DNA from: Betaproteobacteria bacterium
Lineage (GTDB): Bacteria > Pseudomonadota > Gammaproteobacteria > Burkholderiales > Casimicrobiaceae
Length of the DNA: 35,072 bases
Direction of reading: 5' to 3'
Assembly: GCA_003153335.1 (NCBI GenBank)
Contig: PLYG01000430.1
Coordinates: 1,094-36,165 of the forward strand
Shown here: positions 14,190-21,700 of the stretch, piece after piece
How the letters are laid out: the number at the start of each line of letters is the position of its first letter
Position numbering within the stretch: position 1 is the first letter of the stretch
Program-made: the position numbers and the translations under genes
Notes under the pieces: model-generated
Told to the model about the DNA's origin: nothing
The model's input: the letters and a program-made list of their open reading frames with translations, nothing else
Databases searched by the model: none

Positions 14190-14462
14190 TCAGGTCGGCG
14201 CTGGTGTAGCGCGCCGCAGCAACAACCGGCGACCGTTGCGCACGGCCATGGTGATGGCCCAGACGGACAACGCGATATAGAGCACCACGTTGAACATGCC
14301 GGTGGTGTCTTCGAAGAAGGCTGAGCCCGACCAGCGGATCGAGCGCAGAAACAGCACCATCAGCAACAGGGCGAAAATGGCGAGCGGCAGGACGCCGAAG
14401 TAACCGGCTTTGAAGTAGCGCCAGTTACGGGCGAAGGTGGTGCGCAAAACGGGTAGGGACAT
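14190..14462 (-). CDS. Small membrane protein, 90 aa, two TM segments
   Basis: A basic N-terminus is followed by a hydrophobic segment at about residues 22-40 (FGVLPLAIFALLLMVLFL) and a second at about 57-72 (FNVVLYIALSVWAITMAV), then an Arg-rich tail (RNGRRLLLRR). A predicted inner-membrane hairpin with cytoplasmic ends. First gene of the minus-strand group down to 12736. No Shine-Dalgarno is obvious. Function unknown. Confidence 0.6.
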   Translation of the reverse strand: MSLPVLRTTFARNWRYFKAGYFGVLPLAIFALLLMVLFLRSIRWSGSAFFEDTTGMFNVVLYIALSVWAITMAVRNGRRLLLRRATPAPT

Positions 14463-14509
14463 GGAGTCTTTCGCACCGGCCGGGGCCAGTTGGGTTCGGT
14501 TGAGCGAAC

Positions 14510-14529
14510 TCGATTCTGCCTTGAATCGA
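14510..14529. repeat. Perfect 7-bp inverted repeat, candidate operator
   Basis: TCGATTC (14510-14516), TGCCTT, GAATCGA (14523-14529), 48 bp upstream of the ATG at 14462. On the minus strand a weak TTGTTC-N17-CAGAAT promoter overlaps it. The remaining sequence 14530-14703 holds no gene I can support. Confidence 0.4.
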
Positions 14530-14703
14530 TGGCACGAACAAGCACCGCGTTCGGTTGGGTGAACGGGCGAGGGGGCAAAGCGTCTATAGGGGGTAGTGCA
14601 GTAGCGAGAATTCGGGTGGTGCGCGCGATGCGGGAGGGAGGGAGGCAGCGGGAGACAAGGCTCTGCTGCTGGTCGGCGTTGCGGGCGCGTTTACCACGAA
14701 TGC

Positions 14704-14777
14704 TCGCCATCGGCTCTAAGGCATAGAGCTGCGGACTTCTCGTCCGTTGACCGCAGGCTCGAATCCCGCACGGCCTA
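14704..14777 (+). tRNA. tRNA-Arg(UCU)-like element, degenerate
   Basis: Cloverleaf parts in order: D arm GCTC/GAGC (14713-14729) with a GG-containing loop; anticodon stem GCGGA/TCCGT (14731-14747) around loop CTTCTCG, so U33 and anticodon UCU; variable TGACC; T arm GCAGG-CTCGAAT-CCCGC (14753-14769). The last two regions closely resemble E. coli argU. Defects: one mismatch in the T stem, C54, C37, and an acceptor stem in which only four of seven pairs form. The T arm and 3' half are best preserved. It could be a decayed phage/plasmid tRNA or an integration-site remnant. Confidence 0.45.
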
Positions 14778-14793
14778 TCAACAAAGTTGTTCT

Positions 14794-14898
14794 TCAAAGC
14801 TGTGACAGCAACGCCCGACAAGCCGCGTAGGTCAGCAACGGAATGCCGACAAACAACACCAGAGCCCATACCAGCATTAGGAACAGGATCGGATTCAT
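14794..14898 (-). CDS. Micro-protein, 34 aa, single TM
   Basis: Starts at ATG 14898, overlapping the stop of the 41-aa gene (ATGA). Almost the whole peptide is one membrane helix: FLMLVWALVLFVGIPLLTY. Small hydrophobic peptides of this kind act as toxins, holin-like proteins or regulators in other elements, but nothing here decides which. The overlap with the upstream frame is the main evidence that it is translated. Confidence 0.5.
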   Translation of the reverse strand: MNPILFLMLVWALVLFVGIPLLTYAACRALLSQL

Positions 14899-15020
14899 GC
14901 CGATCTCCACTGGTCGCGCACATAGCGCGCAGACCATTCATGCCCACAGTCGGTACTGCAGACGATGACGATATTGCTTTGATGCAAGCGCGCCCAATCA
15001 CCCCATACGAACTTGTTCAT
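14895..15020 (-). CDS. Micro-protein, 41 aa
   Basis: Start ATG 15020 is supported by GGAG 6 nt upstream; the longer in-frame extension to 15251 crosses a GC-rich palindrome and lacks protein character. The sequence has MNKFVWGDWARLHQSN, a C-x3-C pair in STDCGHEW (C and H close together) and a basic end. It is coupled to the downstream membrane peptide. No known family. Confidence 0.5.
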   Translation of the reverse strand: MNKFVWGDWARLHQSNIVIVCSTDCGHEWSARYVRDQWRSA

Positions 15021-15084
15021 TTGTTCTCCACGTTGAGCCCTGCGCGGCCGGAGCCGGAGCCCCAGCGCGAAGTTGGTCAGCCCG

Positions 15085-15107
15085 CCGGCCGGTCCATCGC
15101 CGGCCGG
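15085..15107. repeat. GC-rich inverted repeat
   Basis: CCGGCCGG (15085-15092), 7-bp loop, CCGGCCGG (15100-15107), continued by another CCGGCC. It lies in the 215-bp space between the divergent 41-aa gene and the HTH gene. On the plus strand it is followed by TTT only, so a terminator is unlikely. It may be a hairpin or a simple amplification of CCGG. Confidence 0.4.
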
Positions 15108-15180
15108 CCGGCCTTTCCCGCCCCTCGCTCCGGGCAACAAGCTCACGCAATGAGCCAAGAGAGGCGGAAGATATTTCAAT

Positions 15181-15235
15181 CTTTCACCCAAAGTATGAAA
15201 GTTTTGCACTATTCTGTCCCATATTCCAAATAGTG
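15181..15235 (+). promoter_or_regulatory. Control region of the defence operon with two inverted repeats
   Basis: An AT-rich island in GC-rich surroundings just upstream of the HTH gene. It contains CTTTCA-N9-TGAAAG (15181-15201) and CACTATT-N15-AATAGTG (15207-15235), the second ending at the ATG 15236. It does not match the CCC-N6-GGG promoter used elsewhere in the window. Such repeats suit a dimeric repressor; the HTH protein encoded next is the obvious candidate. No convincing -35/-10 pair could be fixed. Confidence 0.5.
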
Positions 15236-15409
15236 ATGATTCGCATAGCATGGATTACAGTCACAGCCGCGATCATAGTGATCATGGAGGTAGTCGCCTA
15301 CCTGAAGACCACCGAGCGGACGGCTTACCACTTGGTCGCCGATCGGCAGATTCCCGCCTTCAAGGTTGAGAAGAGTTGGCGGATCTTGTACAAAGACTTC
15401 GAAGCGTGA
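15236..15409 (+). CDS. Excisionase-type helix-turn-helix protein, 57 aa (or 41 aa)
   Basis: From ATG 15236 (57 aa) or 15284 (41 aa) the protein ends with MEVVAYLKTTERTAYHLVAD, then RQIPAFKVEKSWRILYKDFE. This is the MerR/excisionase-like winged HTH pattern (EVA-x-YLK-x-S-x-RT-x-Y-x-L...IPA-x-K-x-G-x-x-WR...D-L/F-E). The usual G after K is E here. It ends 71 bp before the SNF2 gene and shares its direction, with inverted repeats upstream, so it is probably the operon's regulator, though excisionase is the other known role of the family. The shorter start fits the normal domain length; the longer adds a hydrophobic N-terminus. Confidence 0.7.
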   Translation: MIRIAWITVTAAIIVIMEVVAYLKTTERTAYHLVADRQIPAFKVEKSWRILYKDFEA

Positions 15410-15480
15410 ATTCGGCAGAAGTTGGCCATTGGCGCCGAGCCTTCATCGCTGCCAGGCGAGCAGTTTTAGGGGGTTGAGCG

Positions 15481-18400
15481 ATGCAGTCAGTGATTGGTTC
15501 GGTACCCTTGGAACGCATCCATGTGCCGCGCGTTGGCATGCTCGCCACGGTGCGCAATCGGCGCGGGGTCATCTCAGCGGTAGAGCCTTTCGCTGCGTCC
15601 AAGACCTCCGAACTGCTCCACCTGGTCACAATCGAGTTCAGCGATTCCGACGGCGACGCCGAAGAAACGCTGCTCTGGGAGCGCGAGCGTCAGCCGGTGG
15701 TTCTCGAGCCCAATGCCCTTCCACGCGCCGGCGTCGATGCGCCGATGCGCATGCGGGAGTTCCTCGCTCTCCAGCGTGCGACCCGCTGGACTGCCATCAC
15801 GCCGTTCCTGGCTGCGGATTCAGCCGCGCGGCGCAGCGAACTGGTGCCCACCGCACCGGTCTACGGCGCCGTCAGCGCCGATGACTTTCAGCTCGTTCCC
15901 TTGGCACGCGCGATGCGCATGCCCCGGGTCTCGCTTTTGTTGGCCGACGATGTCGGGCTGGGCAAGACGGTCGAGGCGGGCCTAATCCTGGCCGAACTGG
16001 TGCGCAAGCGCCGCATCCGGCGTGTCCTGATCTTGACGCCGGCTTCGCTGCGCACCCAGTGGCAACAGGAAATGGAAGACAAGTTCTCCCTCGGCTTCGA
16101 TATCGTTGACAAGGCGGCCACCCACAAACTGCAGAAGGAAATGGGTCTCGACGCGAACCCTTGGCGCGCGCTGCCCAGAATCATCACGTCATATCACTAT
16201 CTGCGCCAGCCGGACGTGCTGGAGCAGTTCATCGCCAATTGCCGCACGACCCACTCCCACCAGGGTGCGCAATTGCCATGGGATCTGCTGATCGTTGACG
16301 AAGCGCACAACCTCATGCCGTCGAACTTCGGCGAGGACAGCGACCTCGCCGAGATGTTGCGGCTGTTGACCCCTTGGTTCGAGCACCGGCTCTTTCTGAC
16401 CGCCACGCCGCACAACGGTCACACGCGGTGCTTCTCCGGGCTGCTGGAGCAGCTTGACCCGGTGCGGTTCACGCGCACGCCAGGGTTCACGGACAAAGAG
16501 CGCCAGATGATCGGCGACGTGCTGATCCGCCGGCTGAAGAGTGAGATCAACACACAGGACAAGGAGGCCGGGCGACCGCCGCGGTTTGCCACCCGCTACC
16601 TAGAGCCACTGCCGCTGTACCTGCCCAAGGCAGAAAAGGAACTGGCAATGGCGGTGCGGGCCTTCTGTGTTGCGCTCAAGCGCCAAATCATTGCCGCGCC
16701 CGAAGCGCGGACCGTCCTCAACTTCGCTATTGAAGTGCTGCGCAAGCGTTTGCTTTCCTGTTCCGTCACCTTCGCCGACAGCTGGCTCCGTTTCAAGGCG
16801 GGCTTGGCGGAAAGGGAGGCCACGCAGACCAGCGAAGTACTGGCTGCGCGGCGGGCATTGCAGGAGGACATCGACGACGATCAGGAGCGCGAAAGCCGCA
16901 ACCTGCACGCCAACCACGTAGTGGGTGCGTGGATGTATCCCTACTTGGGAGCTCTGGCCGAAAGCGTGGCAGCCGTAGACGCCGCCCTCCGCGCTTTGAA
17001 GCTGGATCAGCTTCCCGTGGTCAGCAAGGTGCCGACGGTCGACGCCCGTTTTGATCGCCTGAAGGATCTAGTCAAGCAGCGCTTGCGCAACGCAGAGGCG
17101 TGGAACCGCGACGAGCGGTTGATCGTCTTCACCGAATACAAGACCACCCTGGATTATGTAGTTAAGCGGTTAGAGGGCGAGTTCGGTGCAGACAGTGGCG
17201 CCATCATCCAGCTCTACGGCGGCATGAGCGATGAAGACCGCGAGCGCATCAAGTTCGCCTTTAACGACCCCGATTCGCCAGTGCGGATCCTGGTGGCCAC
17301 CGATGCTGCGTCAGAGGGGTTGAACCTCCAGCACACGGCGCGGTTGCTGATGCACTTCGAAATTCCCTGGAATCCGTCGCGCTTGGAGCAGCGCAACGGC
17401 CGCGTTGACCGCTATGGCCAGTCGTCCGACGTAACGATCTACCACTTCGCCAGCGACGATGACGCCGACTTGGCCTTCGTCGCCCGCGTCCTGGAAAAGG
17501 TCAACGACATCCGCGAAGACCTCGGCTCCGTCGGTGAGCTCTTCGATGCCGCTTTCCAGCGGCGGATGATGGAGTTCAACGAAGACAAAGAGGTTTTTGC
17601 CGAACTTGAGCGCGAAATCAGCACGCGCAAGCGATCATCAGATGACGCCCGGGTGCACACCCAAGAGCGAGGGACCGGAGACCGCGCCCGGTTTGAGCAA
17701 CTGCTAGTCGATCTGGACCTCAGCCCTGTGACGCTGCAGGAAACCTTGCGCATCGCTTTGGGCTTGGGCTCAGCCCAAGTGCCACTGGAAGGTCCCGACG
17801 CAAGGGGCCGCATGCGACTTCGGTCACCCCTGCCATCTCGCTGGCAGGCCGTAGTGGATGATAGCCTCCGGCTGCGAGCGAACAAAGGTGTCACCGGTTC
17901 GATGCCTTGGCTGGTCTTCGACAACCAATTCTTCATCCACACGATCAACGGCCGCCCGGTGTTCCGCCCGTCGATGGACACCGTGCTGCTCCACTTGGGG
18001 CACCCCGTCATGCGACACGCGTTGGCCTCGTTCGCCCGCCTGCGCTTTCCCGGCGGCCAGAGCGAGTTCACACCTCCAAGCCGCTGGGTGGTCACTCGCG
18101 GCGCGGTGCCGGCCGGCGCCGACGCGTTGCTGCTGCTCACTGTGGAAGAGATGGCCGTCAACGAACTGCGCGAGACCTTTCACCACTGGGTGCGAACTGT
18201 AGTCTTGCCCATCAACGGCGGCGTGCTCGGTGATGCGTTGGCCTACACCGGCCCCCATGGCGCAGCGCAGCCAGGTGTCGAGGATGCCAGCGGCGTGCCA
18301 GAGGCGCGAGCTATCTGGGACGACGTCGACGACGATGTTCGCACCTGGATCAACAGCTACCGAACCCGATTGACCGAGACGATTACCACCGAGCTCAAAG

Positions 18401-18762
18401 CGGCGGGGGTCGAGGCTGCGGCGCATGAGAAGGAAGCCTTCGAGCGCCGGATCCGGGAGGTGTCAGCACTTCAGCGCGACCAGAGCATCGACAAACTCAA
18501 GCGAGAGATCGAAGAGCAGCGCACGGCCGCCTTGCAGTATTCGCTGCTTGAAGATGCCAACGAGCTGGCTGAACGTCGGCTGCGCGACCTGCAAGACGAA
18601 CTCAAGCGCCGACAAGGGCAGTTTGGCGATCTACTGGAACGGCTCCAGCAAGAGCGCGATCGCATATTGCAGCACGTGCAGCCCCTTCGGTTCAGCCTCC
18701 GGTCCACAGCGCAGGTTTTCCCGGTCACGGTGGAAATCCGGCTCCCGGGGGCGCAGGCATGA
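15481..18762 (+). CDS. drmD-like: SNF2-family helicase, DrmD-like, 1093 aa
   Basis: Superfamily 2 DNA translocase of the SNF2/RapA type. Motif I LLADDVGLGKTVEAGL (about 152-168); motif II LIVDEAHNLMP (about 270-280); motif III FLTATPHNGHT; C-terminal RecA domain with LIVFTEYKTTLDYV, ILVATDAASEGLNLQ and motif VI QRNGRVDRYGQ (about 632-645). A charged coiled coil spans about 980-1070. In class 1 DISARM an enzyme of this kind (DrmD) accompanies the methylase DrmMI, and the next gene here is that methylase, overlapping by 4 bp (ATGA). GGGGG lies about 9 nt before ATG 15481. It is predicted to move along invading DNA; no nuclease domain is visible in it. Confidence 0.88.
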   Translation: MQSVIGSVPLERIHVPRVGMLATVRNRRGVISAVEPFAASKTSELLHLVTIEFSDSDGDAEETLLWERERQPVVLEPNALPRAGVDAPMRMREFLALQRATRWTAITPFLAADSAARRSELVPTAPVYGAVSADDFQLVPLARAMRMPRVSLLLADDVGLGKTVEAGLILAELVRKRRIRRVLILTPASLRTQWQQEMEDKFSLGFDIVDKAATHKLQKEMGLDANPWRALPRIITSYHYLRQPDVLEQFIANCRTTHSHQGAQLPWDLLIVDEAHNLMPSNFGEDSDLAEMLRLLTPWFEHRLFLTATPHNGHTRCFSGLLEQLDPVRFTRTPGFTDKERQMIGDVLIRRLKSEINTQDKEAGRPPRFATRYLEPLPLYLPKAEKELAMAVRAFCVALKRQIIAAPEARTVLNFAIEVLRKRLLSCSVTFADSWLRFKAGLAEREATQTSEVLAARRALQEDIDDDQERESRNLHANHVVGAWMYPYLGALAESVAAVDAALRALKLDQLPVVSKVPTVDARFDRLKDLVKQRLRNAEAWNRDERLIVFTEYKTTLDYVVKRLEGEFGADSGAIIQLYGGMSDEDRERIKFAFNDPDSPVRILVATDAASEGLNLQHTARLLMHFEIPWNPSRLEQRNGRVDRYGQSSDVTIYHFASDDDADLAFVARVLEKVNDIREDLGSVGELFDAAFQRRMMEFNEDKEVFAELEREISTRKRSSDDARVHTQERGTGDRARFEQLLVDLDLSPVTLQETLRIALGLGSAQVPLEGPDARGRMRLRSPLPSRWQAVVDDSLRLRANKGVTGSMPWLVFDNQFFIHTINGRPVFRPSMDTVLLHLGHPVMRHALASFARLRFPGGQSEFTPPSRWVVTRGAVPAGADALLLLTVEEMAVNELRETFHHWVRTVVLPINGGVLGDALAYTGPHGAAQPGVEDASGVPEARAIWDDVDDDVRTWINSYRTRLTETITTELKAAGVEAAAHEKEAFERRIREVSALQRDQSIDKLKREIEEQRTAALQYSLLEDANELAERRLRDLQDELKRRQGQFGDLLERLQQERDRILQHVQPLRFSLRSTAQVFPVTVEIRLPGAQA

Positions 18763-21700
18763 ACAACAAGATCGAGTGGTGGAGCAGCCTCAACCATGGC
18801 GGGCTGCTGATATCCCCCGACAAGATCGCCACGGTCTTTGCTACCGAATTGCCGGCGCTGCCCATGTGGGAAGGCGACAAGCTGCGCCGCGCACTCACGG
18901 CGTTTGATGGTACCAATGAGCGCCTGAGCGCCTTGCTCGACTTCATGCTACATGACCTGTCGGCCTTGCCCGATGGTGAATGGCAGAAGGCGCAAGGCGT
19001 GGATGCGCGTTGGACCCTGCGCAGCTTCACCGGCGCGCTGGTTAAGCCGCGGCGGCTCTGGCAAGGGCCCCAGGGCGAAGTGCTGCCCGTGTTCGTGCCC
19101 GACGAGGGCGCGTCGCGCCAATTCGCCGGCCGCCTGGGCGTCGGCCGCTCGCGCCAATTACTGAGCCGAGCGGTGGAGTGGTTGCGTCAGAAGCAGCAGC
19201 CGCTGGCGCTGGTGACGAACGGGCGCCAGTGGCGCCTGGTGCATGCCGGCCAGGACTACGAAGCCTGGTGCGAGTGGGACATCGACCTGTGGTTCGTGGA
19301 AGGTCTGCCCGGACCGCAAGTCATGGCGTGGCGGCACCTGTTGTCCCGTGATGCTTTGGTTGCACCCAACGCGAAGAGCGAAAGCAGCTTGTTGGGTGCC
19401 ATGCTGGCCTCGCGGAAGGGTCAGGCCGATCTGTCGGCCGTGCTGGGCGAGCGTGTCCGCCAGGGTGTGGAAGAGCTGATCACTGCATCATACAGCGCCA
19501 TCGAGCAAGCCCAGCAAGCGGGCACCGCGCCCGCCTTTACTGACCTGTATGTGGCCGGCTCGCGCATCGTGATGCGCTGCATCATCACGCTGTTCGCCGA
19601 GGCCCGAAACCTGCTGCCGGTTGACAACCCGATCTACCAGCGCGCCTACAGTCTGGAAGGCCTGCGACAAAGTTTGGACCGCCGTGCCAGCGGCCGCGGA
19701 AACGAGCGCCTGGCCCAAGGCCGCAGTGCCTGGCCCAGGCTGATTGCGCTGTTCGGTCTGGTCTATCACGGCTCATCGCACGAAGCCATGCCGGTGCCAC
19801 AATATAGCGGTGGCCTTTTCGAGCCGGGTGATCCACAGTCGCAGGACGGTATCTCGCGTGCACTCGCGCTGCTGGAAAGCCCGGGCAACGCCATCACCGA
19901 CCGCCAGGTTCAGCACATGCTCCGCCTGCTGACGCGCACGCGTCTACGGGTGCGGCAGGGCCGCAAGAACACGTTGGTGGATGCGCCGGTGGATTTCTCG
20001 GCCCTCTCATCCGAGTACATCGGCATCCTGTATGAAGGCCTTCTGGACTTCGAGTTGAAGCAGGCTGCCGAAAACGACCCGGTGGTGTTCCTAGCGGTGG
20101 GCAACGAGCCCGCCTTGACGCTGTCGCAGCTAGAGGGCATGGACGACGCCGTCATCAAGCAGCTCTTCGAAGCGCTGAAAGAGAAGGACAAACCAGAAGC
20201 CGGCGAGGACGATGCTGGCGGCGAGGAGTCCGAAGTAGCAGAAGCGCTCGACGAGTCGAACGATGCGAACATCGCGGACGAATCGGATGAATCTGATGTG
20301 GAGGCAGAGGTCGTCGACCCAGACGAGGATCTGGCCCTCAGCCCCGACCACCTGGCGCGAGCCCAGACGTGGCTGGAAAGAGCGGCAGTTCTGGCCGGCC
20401 TGGTCAAGAAGCCGCGCGGCCGCAAGGCCGGCGACGGTGCAGACGACGCCGAAGCCTTGGCCAAGGCCGCCAAGCAACTGTGTGCACGCCTCGTGGCGCC
20501 CGGCCAATTCTTCCTGGTGCGCTGGGGCGGCACGCGCAAAGGCGCTGGTACCTTCTATACCCGCCCGCAACTGGCGGCGCCCACCGTGCGCCGGACGTTG
20601 GAGCCGCTGGCCTACAATGCGGTCCGCACCGCGGTGGATGCCCGCACTGGCCTGGACATCGTGGTGGAGTGGGTTCCCAAGCGCCCCGAGGCAATCCTGG
20701 CCTTGAAGGTCTGCGACTGCGCGATGGGCTCGGGCTCGTTCCTTGCCGGCGCCCTTCGGTATCTGACCGATGCGCTGGTGGCATCGCTGTACCACCACAA
20801 GCTGATCGAACGCGCAGAAAATGGCGGCGTGCCGCGCATGGCCGATGGCCAAATTTCAGAGGTGCTGAGCGACGAGCTTCTGAAGCTCAACCCCGCACAT
20901 GAAAGCTTTGAAGAAGCGCTGCGCGCCCAACTCAAGCGCCACATCGTGGAGCGCTGCCTGTACGGGGTCGACCTGGACCCATTGGCGGTCGAGCTTGGCC
21001 GCATGACCCTGTGGGTCGAGACCATGGATCGGGACTTGCCCTTCGGCTTCCTGGACCACAAGCTCAAGGTGGGCAACTCATTAGTAGGCGCCTGGTTCGA
21101 TATCTACCGCGACTATCCCGCAATGGCGTGGAAACGCGAAGGCGGTGACAAGGACTACCAGAAGGACAAGCCCGGCAACCTGGTCAACCACTTCTACGTC
21201 AACGCCAAAGGCAAGAAGCTCGGCGACAAGTTCACTGCGGCCATCAACAGTCGGGGTAAGGCGGTGCCTGACCAACTGCAAACGCAGATCACTGGTCAGC
21301 TGAGCCTAGGTGAGGCGATGGAAGCCAGCGACGTGCATGACGAGTTACTGAATGTGTTCCGCGCGCTGCACCGCTTGCCGGTCCATGACAGCGACAAGCG
21401 CGCAGCAATGTACCGCAATGAGGTGCTGAACAACCCGCACTACCACACGCTCAAGGCTCGCATGGATCTTTGGTGCGCATTATGGTTCTGGCCCGGTGAG
21501 CAGATCGACCTGGCGCCGCTGCCATTCGATTTCGCGCAGCCGAAGGACGCGGCACTGACCCTGGCCCAAGACTTGGCGCAGCAGCACCGCTTCTTCCACT
21601 GGGAGTTGGAGTTTCCGGATGTATTCAGTGCTGGGCAGTCTGGCTTTGACGCCATGCTGGGCAACCCGCCGTGGGAGACCATGCAGCCCAACTCCAAAGA

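Noticed and set aside
14704..14777. Fully functional tRNA gene
   Set aside because: Acceptor stem pairs at only four of seven positions and the T stem has a mismatch; called degenerate instead.
15218..15238. Ninth copy of the CCC-N6-GGG promoter before the HTH gene
   Set aside because: Only a CCC half-site; no GGG and no correctly placed -10 box.
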